Part shown: positions 12,071 through 25,059 of the stretch, one piece after another
How positions within the stretch are numbered: position 1 is the first letter of the stretch
How the letters are laid out: the number at the start of each line of letters is the position of its first letter
NCBI RefSeq assembly: GCF_932526225.1
Contig: NC_064046.1
Coordinates: 15,265,408 to 15,329,407, forward strand
Reading direction: 5' to 3'
DNA length: 64,000 nt
Origin: Nematostella vectensis
Taxonomy: Eukaryota > Cnidaria > Anthozoa > Actiniaria > Edwardsiidae
The notes under the pieces: model-generated
Seen by the model: only the letters and a program-made list of their open reading frames with translations
The model's database searches: none
Told to the model about the DNA's origin: nothing
Program-made: the position numbers and the translations under genes

Positions 12071-12420
12071 GGATCCTGAACAAAGCATGAGCACATCAAA
12101 GATGCTGAGAGTACATAAAAATGTCCCTATACCTTCTTTTTATGTCATGACACACCAAGAACAGTATAATTAAGTATCGATATTTAAAAAAAAATAAAGA
12201 AAAAAAAGTAAGCTATCAGCGGGAATCGAACCTCCAAAAGGTTACAATCGATATTTTTTTTCCGAATGTAAATTCCAAAAAGTAACATTAGGAAAAATAA
12301 AACAGTATACTCGGAAAAAAAGTTATATCCATCTATCGAGCGTTATGCTCTATGTTAGAATCTACTTAATCAAGTTATCCAAGGAATCTAGTTAGTTCTT
12401 GTGTGCATAAAATATGTACA
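12071..12420. repeat. Short monomer, 350 bp
   Basis: Same junction near 12230. It is the 7.42 kb-offset copy of the short monomer at 4649. Confidence 0.9.
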
Positions 12421-15157
12421 GGATCCTGAACAAAGCATGAGCACATCAAAGATGCTGAGAGTACATAAAAATGTCCCTATACCTTCTTTTTATGTCATGA
12501 CACACCAAGAACAGTATAATTAAGTATCGATATTTAAAAAAAAAAAATAAAGAAGAAAAAAAATAGGCTATCAGCGGGAAGCGAACCCGGGTCGCTGCGT
12601 TAGTAGTCAAGTGCCCGCAACGAAAGACTAACGTGGCATTGCTGAAGGGAATTGTAATAAAAATTACTTTCAATACTATTGGTATCGTAAACTATCCCAA
12701 GCAAAGTCACCATCGGACTGGAGGTTACATTCGGGAAAAGCTTCAGGGTTACATTCGGGAATTTGTTTTACGAGTGTAACCTCCAAAAGGTTACAATCGA
12801 TAATTTTTTTTCCGAATGTAAATTCCAAAAAGTAACATTAGGAAAAATAAAACAGTATACTCGGAAAAAAAGGTATATCAATCTATCGAGCGCTATGCTC
12901 TATGTTAGAATCTACTTAATGAAGTTATCCAAGGTATCTAGTTAGTTCTTGTGTGCATAAAATATGTACAGGATCCTGAACAAAGCATGAGCACATCAAA
13001 GATGCTGAGAGTACATAAAAATGTACCTATACCTTCTTTTTATGTCATGACACACCAAGAACAGTATAATTAAGTATCGATATTTAAAAAAAAATAATAA
13101 AGAAAATAAAATAGGCTATCAGCGGGAATAGAACCCGGGTCGCTGCGTTAGTGGTCAAGTGCCCGCAACGAAAGACTAACGTGGCATTGCTGAAGGGAAT
13201 TGTAATGAAAATTACTTTTAATACTATTGGTATCGTAAACTATCCCAAGCAAAGTCACCATCGGACTGGAGGTTATATTCGGGAAAAGCTTTAGGGTTAC
13301 ATTCGGGAATTTGTTTTACGAGTGTAACCTCCAAAAGGTTACAAACGATAATTTTTTTCTGAATGTAAATTCCTAAAAGTAACATTAGGAAAAATAAAAC
13401 AGTATACTCGGAAAAAAAGGTATATCAATCTATCGAGCGCCATGCTCTATGTTAGAATCTACTTAATCAAGTTATCCAAGAAATCTAGTTAGTTCTTGTG
13501 TGCATAAAATATGTACAGGATCCTGAACAAAGCATGAGCACATCAAAGATACTGAGAGTACATAAAAATGTCCCTATACCTTCTTTTTTTGTCACGACAC
13601 ACCAAGAACAGTATAAGTAAGTATCGATATTTAAAAAAAAAAAAAAAAAAAAAAATAGGCTATCAGCGGGAATCGAACCCGTGTCGCTGCGTTAGTAGTC
13701 AAGTGCCCGCAACGAAAGACTAACGTGGCATTGCTGAAGAGAATTGCAATCAAAATTACTTTTAATACTATTGGTATCGTAAACTATCCCAAGCAAAGTC
13801 ACCATCGGGCTGGAGGTTACATTCGGGAAAAGCTTCAGGGTTACATTCGGGAATTTGTTTTACGAGTGTAACCTCCAAAAGGTTACAATCGATAGTTTTT
13901 TTTTCGAATGTAAATTCCAAAAAGTAACATTAGGAAAAACAAAACAGTATACTCGGAAAAAAAGGTATATCAATCTATCGAGCGCTATGCTCTTTGTTAG
14001 AATCTACTTAATCAAGTTATTCAAGGAATCTAGTTAGTTCTTGTGTGCATAAAATATGTACAGGATCCTGAACAAAGCATGAGCACATCAAAGATGCTGA
14101 GAGTACATAAAAATGTCCCTATACCTTCTTTTTATGTCATGACACACCAAGAACAGTATAATTAAGTATCGATATTTAAAAAAAAAAAAATAAAGAAAAA
14201 AAAATAGGCTATCAGCGGGAATCGAACCCAGGTCGCTGCGTTAGTAGTCAAGTGCCCGCAACGAAAGACTAACGTGGCATTGCTGAAGAGAATTGCAATG
14301 AAAATTACTTTTAATACTATTGGTATCGTAAACTATCCCAAGCAAAGTCACCATCGGGCTGGAGGTTACATTCGGGAAAAGCTTCAGGGTTACATTCGGG
14401 AATTTGTTTTACGAGTGTAACCTCCAAAAGGTTACAATCGATAGTTTTTTTTTCGAATGTAAATTCCAAAAAGTAACATTAGGAAAAATAAAACAGTATA
14501 CTCGGAAAAAAAGGTATATCAATCTATCGAGCGCTGTGCTCTACGTTAGAATCTACTTAATCAAGTTATCCAAGGAATCTAGTTAGTTCTTGTGTGCATA
14601 AAATATGTACATGATCCTGAACAAAGCATGAGCACATAAAAGATGCTGAGAGTACATAAAAATGTCCCTATACCTTCTTTTTATGTCATGACACACCAAG
14701 AACAGTATAATTAAGTATCGATATTTAAAAAAAAAATAAAGAAAAAAAAAATAGGCTATCAGCGGGAATCGAACCCAGGTCGCTGCGTTAGTAGTCAAGT
14801 GCCCGCAACGAAAGACTAACGTGGCATTGCTGAAGGGAATTGTAATGAAAATTACTTTTAATACTATTGGTATCGTAAACTATCCCAAGAAAAGTCACCA
14901 TCGGACTGGAGGTTACATTAGGGAAAAGCTTTAGGGTTACATTCGGGAATTTGTTTTACGAGTGTAACCTCCAAAAGGTTACAATCGATAATTTTTTCCT
15001 GAATGTAAATTCCAAAAAGTAACATTAGGAAAAATAAAACAGTATACTCGGAAAAAAAGGTATATCAATCTATCGAGCGCTATGCTCTATCTTAGAATCT
15101 ACATAATCAAGTTATCCAAGGAATCTAGTTAGTTCTTGTGTGCATAAAATATGTACA

Positions 15158-15507
15158 GGATCCTGAACAAAGCATGAGCACATCAAAGATGCTGAGAGTA
15201 CATAAAAATGTCCCTATACCTTCTTTTTATGTCATGACACACCAAGAACAGTATAATTAAGTATCGATATTTAAAAAAAAATAAAGAAAAAAAAGTAAGC
15301 TATCAGCGGGAATCGAACCTCCAAAAGGTTACAATCGATATTTTTTTTCCGAATGTAAATTCCAAAAAGTAACATTAGGAAAAATAAAACAGTATACTCG
15401 GAAAAAAAGTTATATCCATCTATCGAGCGTTATGCTCTATGTTAGAATCTACTTAATCAAGTTATCCAAGGAATCTAGTTAGTTCTTGTGTGCATAAAAT
15501 ATGTACA
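15158..15507. repeat. Short monomer, 350 bp
   Basis: Same junction near 15317. It is the 7.42 kb-offset copy of the short monomer at 7736. Confidence 0.9.
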
Positions 15508-16054
15508 GGATCCTGAACAAAGCATGAGCACATCAAAGATGCTGAGAGTACATAAAAATGTTCCTATACCTTCTTCTAATGTCATGACACACCAAGAACA
15601 GTATAAGTAAGTATCGATATTTAAAAAAAAATAAAGAATAAAAAAAAAAAGCCTATCAGCGGGAATCGAACCCGGGTCGCTGCGTTAGTAGTCAAGTGCC
15701 CGCAACGAAAGACTAACGTGGCATTGCTGAAGGGAATTGTAATGAAAATTACTTTTAATACTATTGGTATCGTAAACTATCCCAAGAAAAGTCACCATCG
15801 GACTGGAGGTTACATTAGGGAAAAGCTTTAGGGTTACATTCGGGAATTTGTTTTACGAGTGTAACCTCCAAAAGGTTACAATCGATAATTTTTTCCTGAA
15901 TGTAAATTCCAAAAAGTAACATTAGGAAAAATAAAACAGTATACTCGGAAAAAAAGGTATATCAATCTATCGAGCGCTATGCTCTATCTTAGAATCTACA
16001 TAATCAAGTTATCCAAGGAATCTAGTTAGTTCTTGTGTGCATAAAATATGTACA

Positions 16055-16405
16055 GGATCCTGAACAAAGCATGAGCACATCAAAGATGCTGAGAGTACAT
16101 AAAAATGTCCCTATACCTTCTTTTTATGTCATGACACACCAAGAACAGTATAATTAAGTATCGATATTTAAAAAAAAAATAAAGAAAAAAAAGTAAGCTA
16201 TCAGCGGGAATCGAACCTCCAAAAGGTTACAATCGATATTTTTTTTCCGAATGTAAATTCCAAAAAGTAACATTAGGAAAAATAAAACAGTATACTCGGA
16301 AAAAAAGTTATATCCATCTATCGAGCGTTATGCTCTATGTTAGAATCTACTTAATCAAGTTATCCAAGGAATCTAGTTAGTTCTTGTGTGCATAAAATAT
16401 GTACA
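16055..16405. repeat. Short monomer, 351 bp
   Basis: Same junction near 16214, with the GTAAGC marker. It is the 3.98 kb-offset copy of the one at 12071. Confidence 0.9.
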
Positions 16406-18022
16406 GGATCCTGAACAAAGCATGAGCACATCAAAGATGCTGAGAGTACATAAAAATGTCCCTATACCTTCTTTTTATGTCATGACACACCAAGAACAGT
16501 ATAATTAAGTATCGATATTTAAAAAAAAAAAATAAAGAAGAAAAAAAATAGGCTATCAGCGGGAAGCGAACCCGGGTCGCTGCGTTAGTAGTCAAGTGCC
16601 CGCAACGAAAGACTAACGTGGCATTGCTGAAGGGAATTGTAATAAAAATTACTTTCAATACTATTGGTATCGTAAACTATCCCAAGCAAAGTCACCATCG
16701 GACTGGAGGTTACATTCGGGAAAAGCTTCAGGGTTACATTCGGGAATTTGTTTTACGAGTGTAACCTCCAAAAGGTTACAATCGATAATTTTTTTTCCGA
16801 ATGTAAATTCCAAAAAGTAACATTAGGAAAAATAAAACAGTATACTCGGAAAAAAAGGTATATCAATCTATCGAGCGCTATGCTCTATGTTAGAATCTAC
16901 TTAATGAAGTTATCCAAGGTATCTAGTTAGTTCTTGTGTGCATAAAATATGTACAGGATCCTGAACAAAGCATGAGCACATCAAAGATGCTGAGAGTACA
17001 TAAAAATGTACCTATACCTTCTTTTTATGTCATGACACACCAAGAACAGTATAATTAAGTATCGATATTTAAAAAAAAATAATAAAGAAAATAAAATAGG
17101 CTATCAGCGGGAATAGAACCCGGGTCGCTGCGTTAGTGGTCAAGTGCCCGCAACGAAAGACTAACGTGGCATTGCTGAAGGGAATTGTAATGAAAATTAC
17201 TTTTAATACTATTGGTATCGTAAACTATCCCAAGCAAAGTCACCATCGGACTGGAGGTTATATTCGGGAAAAGCTTTAGGGTTACATTCGGGAATTTGTT
17301 TTACGAGTGTAACCTCCAAAAGGTTACAAACGATAATTTTTTCCTGAATGTAAATTCCTAAAAGTAACATTAGGAAAAATAAAACAGTATACTCGGAAAA
17401 AAAGGTATATCAATCTATCGAGCGCCATGCTCTATGTTAGAATCTACTTAATCAAGTTATCCAAGAAATCTAGTTAGTTCTTGTGTGCATAAAATATGTA
17501 CAGGATCCTGAACAAAGCATGAGCACATCAAAGATACTGAGAGTACATAAAAATGTCCCTATACCTTCTTTTTTTGTCACGACACACCAAGAACAGTATA
17601 AGTAAGTATCGATATTTTAAAAAAAAAAAAAAAAAAAAAAATAGGCTATCAGCGGGAATCGAACCCGTGTCGCTGCGTTAGTAGTCAAGTGCCCGCAACG
17701 AAAGACTAACGTGGCATTGCTGAAGAGAATTATAATGAAAATTACTATTAATACTATTGGTATCGTAAACTATCCCAAGCAAAGTCACCATCGGACTGGA
17801 GGTTACATTCGGGAAAACCTTCAGGGTTACATTCGGAAATTTGTTTTACGAGTGTAACCTCCAAAAGGTTACAATCGATAATTTTTTTTCCGAATGTAAA
17901 TTTCAAAAAGTAACATTAGGAAAAATAAAACAGTATACTCGGAAAAAAAGGTATATCAATCTATCGAGCGCTATGCTCTATGTTAGAATCTACTTAATCA
18001 AGTTATCCAAGGAATCTAGTTA
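16380..18022. repeat. 1,643 bp trimeric higher-order repeat, copy 1
   Basis: Three full monomers (landmarks 16406, 16956, 17503) whose variants recur exactly 1,643 bp later at 18049, 18599 and 19146. Shared markers are the GGAAGCGAACC B-box variant, the GGAATAGAACC variant and a long pure A run. Edges are approximate. Confidence 0.82.
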
Positions 18023-19665
18023 GTTCTTGTGTGCATAAAATATGTACAGGATCCTGAACAAAGCATGAGCACATCAAAGATGCTGAGAGTACATAAAAAT
18101 GTCCCTATACCTTCTTTTTATGTTATGACACACCAAGAACAGTATAATTAAGTATCGATATTTAAAAAAAAAAAATAAAGAAGAAAAAAAATAGGCTATC
18201 AGCGGGAAGCGAACCCGGGTCGCTGCGTTAGTAGTCAAGTGCCCGCAACGAAAGACTAACGTGGCATTGCTGAAGGGAATTGTAATGAAAATTACTTTCA
18301 ATACTATTGGTATCGTAAACTATCCCAAGCAAAGTCACCATCGGACTGGAGGTTACATTCGGGAAAAGCTTCAGGGTTACATTCGGGAATTTGTTTTACG
18401 AGTGTAACCTCCAAAAGGTTACAATCGATAATTTTTTTTCCGAATGTAAATTCCAAAAAGTAACATTAGGAAAAATAAAACAGTATACTCGGAAAAAAAG
18501 GTATATCAATCTATCGAGCGCTATGCTCTATGTTAGAATCTACTTAATGAAGTTATCCAAGGTATCTAGTTAGTTCTTGTGTGCATAAAATATGTACAGG
18601 ATCCTGAACAAAGCATGAGCACATCAAAGATGCTGAGAGTACATAAAAATGTACCTATACCTTCTTTTTATGTCATGACACACCAAGAACAGTATAATTA
18701 AGTATCGATATTTAAAAAAAAATAATAAAGAAAATAAAATAGGCTATCAGCGGGAATAGAACCCGGGTCGCTGCGTTAGTGGTCAAGTGCCCGCAACGAA
18801 AGACTAACGTGGCATTGCTGAAGGGAATTGTAATGAAAATTACTTTTAATACTATTGGTATCGTAAACTATCCCAAGCAAAGTCACCATCGGACTGGAGG
18901 TTATATTCGGGAAAAGCTTTAGGGTTACATTCGGGAATTTGTTTTACGAGTGTAACCTCCAAAAGGTTACAAACGATAATTTTTTCCTGAATGTAAATTC
19001 CTAAAAGTAACATTAGGAAAAATAAAACAGTATACTCGGAAAAAAAGGTATATCAATCTATCGAGCGCCATGCTCTATGTTAGAATCTACTTAATCAAGT
19101 TATCCAAGAAATCTAGTTAGTTCTTGTGTGCATAAAATATGTACAGGATCCTGAACAAAGCATGAGCACATCAAAGATACTGAGAGTACATAAAAATGTC
19201 CCTATACCTTCTTTTTTTGTCATGACACACCAAGAACAGTATAAGTAAGTATCGATATTTTAAAAAAAAAAAAAAAAAAAAAAATAGGCTATCAGCGGGA
19301 ATCGAACCCGTGTCGCTGCGTTAGTAGTCAAGTGCCCGCAACGAAAGACTAACGTGGCATTGCTGAAGAGAATTATAATGAAAATTACTATTAATACTAT
19401 TGGTATCGTAAACTATCCCAAGCAAAGTCACCATCGGACTGGAGGTTACATTCGGGAAAACCTTCAGGGTTACATTCGGAAATTTGTTTTACGAGTGTAA
19501 CCTCCAAAAGGTTACAATCGATAATTTTTTTTCCGAATGTAAATTTCAAAAAGTAACATTAGGAAAAATAAAACAGTATACTCGAAAAAAAAGGTATATC
19601 AATCTATCGAGCGCTATGCTCTATGTTAGAATCTACTTAATCAAGTTATCCAAGGAATCTAGTTA
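18023..19665. repeat. 1,643 bp trimeric higher-order repeat, copy 2
   Basis: Tandem copy of the preceding trimer, differing at a few sites. The shared TTATGTTATGAC variant at about 18,119 and 19,761 shows that the similarity extends slightly past the stated right edge. Confidence 0.8.
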
Positions 19666-22600
19666 GTTCTTGTGTGCATAAAATATGTACAGGATCCTGA
19701 ACAAAGCATGAGCACATCAAAGATGCTGAGAGTACATAAAAATGTCCCTATACCTTCTTTTTATGTTATGACACACCAAGAACAGTATAATTAAGTATCG
19801 ATATAAAAAAAAAAAATAAAGAAAAAAAAAATAGGCTATCAGCGGTAATCGAACCCGGGTCGCTGCGTTAGTAGTCAAGTGCCCGCAACGAAAGACTAAC
19901 GTGGCATTGCTGAAGGGAATTGTAATGCAAATTACTTTTAATACTATTGGTATCGTAAACTATCCCAAGCAAAGTCACCATCGGACTGGAGGTTACATTC
20001 GGGAAAAGCTTCAGGGTTACATTCGGGAATTTGTTTTACGAGTGTAACCTCCAAAAGGTTACAATCGATAATTTTTTTTCCGAATGTAAATTCCAAAAAG
20101 TAACATTAGGAAAAATAAAACAGTATACTCGGAAAAAAAGGTATATCAATCTATCGAGCGCTATGCTCTATGTTAGAATCTACTTAATCAAGTTATCCAA
20201 GGAATCTAGTTAGTTCTTGTGTGCATAAAATATGTACAGGATCCTGAACAAAGCATGAGCACATCAAAGATGCTGAGAGTACATAAAAATGTCCCTATAC
20301 CTTCTTTTTATGTCATGACACACCAAGAACAGTATAATTAAGTATCGATATTTAAAAAAAAATAATAAAGAAAAAAAAATAGGCTATCAGCGGGAATAGA
20401 ACCCGGGTCGCTGCGTTAGTGGTCAAGTGCCCGCAACGAAAGACTAACGTGGCATTGCTGAAGGGAATTGTAATGAAAATTACTTTTAATACTATTGGTA
20501 TCGTAAACTATCCCAAGCAAAGTCACCATCGGACTGGAGGTTACATTCGGGAAAAGCTTTAGGGTTACATTCGGGAATTTGTTTTACGAGTGTAACCTCC
20601 AAAAGGTTACAAACGATATTTTTTTCCTGAATGTAAATTCCAAAAAGTAACATTAGGAAAAATAAAACAGTATACTCGGAAAAAAAGGTATATCAATCTA
20701 TCGAGCGCTATGCTCTATGTTAGAATCTACTTAATCAAGTTATCTAAGGAATCTAGTTAGTTCTTGTGTGCATAAAATATGTACAGGATCCTGAACAAAG
20801 CATGAGCACATCAAAGATACTGAGAGTACATAAAAATGTCCCTATACCTTCTTTTTATGTCATGACACACCAAGAACAGTATAAGTAAGTATCGATATTT
20901 TTAAAAAAAAATAAAGAAAAAAAATAGGCTATCAGCGGGAATCGAACCCGTGTCGCTGTGTTAGTAGTCAAGTGCCCGCAACGAAAGACTAACGTGGCAT
21001 TGCTGAAGAGAATTATAATGAAAATTACTATTAATACTATTGGTATCGTAAACTATCCCAAGCAAAGTCACCATCGGACTGGAGGTTACATTCGGGAAAA
21101 CCTTCAGGGTTACATTCGGAAATTTGTTTTACGAGTGTAACCTAAAAAAGGTTACAATTGATAATTTTTTTTCCGAATGTAAATTTCAAAAAGTAACATT
21201 AGGAAAAATAAAACAGTATACTCGGAAAAAAAGGTATATCAATCTATCGAGCGCTATGCTCTATGTTAGAATCTACTTAATCAAGTTATCCAAGGAATCT
21301 AGTTAGTTCTTGTGTGCATAAAATATGTACAGGATCCTGAACAAAGCATGAGCACATCAAAGATGCTGAGAGTACATAAAAATGTCCCTATACCTTCTTT
21401 TTATGTCATGACACACCAAGAACAGTATAATTAAGTATCGATATTTAAAAAAAAATAAAGAAAGAAAAATAGGCTATCGGCGCTAATCGAACCCGGGTGG
21501 CTGCGTTAGTAGTCAAGTGCCCGCAACGAAAGACTAACGTGGCATTGCTGAAGGGAATTGTAATGAAAATTACTATTAATACTATTGGTATCGTTAACTA
21601 TCCCACGCAAAGTCACAATCGGACTGGAGGTTACATTCGGGAAAAGCTTCAGGGTTACATTCGGGAATTTGTTTTACGAGTGTAACCTCCAAAAGGTTAC
21701 AATCAATATTATTTTTCCGAATGTAAATTCCAAAAAGTAACATTAGGAAAAATAAAACAGTATACTCGGAAAAAAAGGTATATCAATCTATCGAGCGCTA
21801 TGCTCTATGTTAGAATCTACTTAATCAAGTTATCCAAGGAATCTAGTTAGTTCTTGTGTGCATAAAATATGTACAGGATCCTGAACAAAGCATGAGCACA
21901 TCAAAGATGCTGAGAGTACATAAAAATGTCCCTATACCTTCTTTTTATGTCATGACACACCAAGAACAGTATAATTAAGTATCGATATTTAAAAAAAAAT
22001 AAAGAAAGAAAAATAAGCTATCAGCGCTAATCGAACCCGGGTGGCTGCGTTAGTAGTCAAGTGCCCGCAACGAAAGACTAACGTGGCATTGCTGAAGGGA
22101 ATTGTAATGAAAATTACTTTTAATACTAATGGTATCGTAAACTATCCCAAGCAAAGTCACCATCGGACTGGAGGTTACATTCGGGAAAAGCTTCCGGGTT
22201 ACATTCGGTAATTTGTTTTACTAGTGTAACCTCCAAAAGGTTACAATCGATAATTTTTTTTCCAAATGTAAATTTCAAAAAGTAACATTAGGAAAAATAA
22301 AACAGTATACTCGGAAAAAAAGGTATATCAATCTATCGAGCGCTATGCTCTATGTTAGAATCTACTTAATCAAGTTATCCAAGGAATCTAGTTAGTTCTT
22401 GTGTGCATAAGATATGTACAGGATCCTGAACAAAGCATGAGCACATCAAAGATGCTGAGAGTACATAAAAATGTCCCTATACCTTCTTTTTATGTCATGA
22501 CACACCAAGAACAGTATAATTAAGTATCGATATATAAAAAAAAAATAAAGAAAAAAAATAGGCTATCAGCGAGAATCGAACCCGGGTCGCTGCGTTAGTA

Positions 22601-22963
22601 GTCAAGTGCCCGCAACGAAAGACTAACGTGGCATTGCTGAAGGGAATTGTAATGAAAATTACTTTTAATACTATTGGTATCGTAAACTTTCCCAAGCAAA
22701 GTCACCATCGGACTGGAGGTTACAATAGGGAAAAGCTTTAGGGTTACATTCGGGAATTTGTTTTACGAGTGTAACCTCCAAAAGGTTACAATCGATAATT
22801 TTTTCCGAATGTAAATTCCAAAAAGTAACATTAGGAAAAATAAAACAGTATACTCGGAAAAAAAAGTATACCAATCTATTGAGCGCTATGCTCTATGTTA
22901 GAATCTACTTAATGAAGTTATCCAAGGAATCTAGTTAGTTCTTGTGTGCATAAAATATGTACA

Positions 22964-23313
22964 GGATCCTGAACAAAGCATGAGCACATCAAAGATGCTG
23001 AGAGTACATAAAAATGTCCCTATACCTTCTTTTTATGTCATGACAAACCAAGAACATTATAATTTAGTATCGAAATTAAAAAAAAATTTAAAGAAAAAAA
23101 ATAGGCTATCAGCGGGAATCGAACCTCCAAAAGGTTACAATCGATATTTTTTTTCCGAATGTAAATTCCAAAAAATAACATTAGGAAAAATAAAACAGTA
23201 TACTCGGAAAAAAAGGTATATCAATCTATCGAGCGCTATGCTCTATGTTAGAATCTACTTAATGAAGTTATCCAAGGAATCTAGTTAGTTCTTGTGTGCA
23301 TAAAATATGTACA
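22964..23313. repeat. Short monomer, 350 bp, different background
   Basis: It has the same GAATCGAACCTCC junction (near 23121) but reads ATAGGC rather than GTAAGC beside the A tract. It is the only one of the sixteen with the long-monomer version of this marker, so it may be an independent deletion or a conversion product. Confidence 0.88.
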
Positions 23314-23858
23314 GGATCCTGAACAAAGCATGAGCATATCAAAGATGCTGAGAGTACATAAAAATGTCCCTATACCTTCTTTTTATGTCATGACACACCA
23401 AGAACAGTATAACTAAGTATCGATATTAAAAAAAAATAAAGAAACAAAAATATGCTATCAGCGGGAATCGAACCCGGGTCGCTGCGTTAATAGTCAAGTG
23501 CCCGCAACGAAAGACTAACGTGGCATTGCTGAAGGGAATTGTAATGCAAATTACTTTTAATACTATTGGTATCGTAAACTATCCCAAGCAAAGTCACCAT
23601 CGGACTGGAGGTTACATTCGGGAAAAGCTTCAGGGTTACATTCGGGAATTTGTTTTACGAGAGTAACTTCCAAAAGGTTACAATCGATATTTTTTTTTCC
23701 GAATGTAAATTCCAAAAAGTAACATTAGGAAAAATATAACAGTATACTCGGTATATCAAGGTATATCAATCTATCGAGCGCTATGCTCTATTTTAGAATC
23801 TACTTAATCAAGTTATCCAAGGAATCTAGTTAGTTCTTGTGTGCATAAAATATGTACA

Positions 23859-24210
23859 GGATCCTGAACAAAGCATGAGCACATCAAAGATGCTGAGAGT
23901 ACATAAAAATGTCCCTATACCTTCTTTTTATTTCATGACACACCAAGAACAGTATAATTAAGTATCGATATTTAAAAAAAAAAAAAAAGAAAAAAAAGTA
24001 AGCTATCAGCGGGAATCGAACCTCCAAAAGGTTACAATCGATATTTTTTTTCCGAATGTAAATTCCAAAAAGTAACATTAGGAAAAATAAAACAGTATAC
24101 TCGGAAAAAAAGTTATATCCATCTATCGAGCGTTATGCTCTATGTTAGAATCTACTTAATCAAGTTATCCAAGGAATCTAGTTAGTTCTTGTGTGCATAA
24201 AATATGTACA
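23859..24210. repeat. Short monomer, 352 bp
   Basis: Same junction near 24019 with the GTAAGC marker. Confidence 0.9.
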
Positions 24211-25059
24211 GGATCCTGAACAAAGCATGAGCACATCAAAGATGCTGAGAGTACATAAAAATGTTCCTATACCTTCTTTTAATGTCATGACACACCAAGG
24301 ACAGTATAATTAAGTATCGATATTTAAAAAAATAAAGAATAAAAAAAAAGGCTATCAGCGGGAATCGAACCCGGGTCGCTGCGTTAGTAGTCAAGTGCCC
24401 GCAACGAAAGACTAACGTGGCATTGCTTAAGGGAATTGTAATGAAAATTACTTTTAATACTATTGGTATCGTAAACTATCCCAAGCAAAGTCACCATCGG
24501 ACTGCAGGTTACATTCGGGAAAAGCTTCAGGGTTACATTCGGGAATTTGTTTTACGAGTGTAACCTCCAAAAGGTTACAATCGATAATTTTTTTACGAAT
24601 GTAAATTCCAAAAAGTAACATTAGGAAAAATAAAACAGTATACTCGGAAAAAAAGGTATATCAATCTATCGAGCGTTATGCTCTATGTTAGAATCTACTT
24701 AATCAAGTTATCAAAGGAATCTAGTTAGTTCTTGTGTGCATAAAATATGTACAGGATCCTGAACAAAGCATGAGCACATCAAAGATGCTAAGAGTACATA
24801 AAAATGTTCCTATACCTTCTTTTTATGTCATGACACACCAAGAACAGTATAATTAAGTATCGATATTTAAAAAATAAAAAATAAAGAAAAAAAAAGGCTA
24901 TCATCTGGAATCGAACCCGGGTCGCTGCGTTAGTAGTCAAGTGCCCGCAACGAAAGACTGACGTGGCATTGCTGAAGGGAATTGTAATGAAAATTACTTT
25001 TAATACTATTGGTATCGTAAACTATCCCAAGCAAAGTCACCATCGGACTGGAGGTTACA

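Larger units (their letters stand above)
8390..15814. repeat. 7.42 kb higher-order repeat, copy 2
   Basis: Second tandem copy of the preceding 7.42 kb block, with the same monomer order and private variants (for example the long pure A run at about 6.21 kb reappears at about 13.63 kb). Only a few substitutions are visible between copies, so the duplication is recent or maintained by conversion. An assembly duplication cannot be excluded from sequence alone. Confidence 0.87.
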
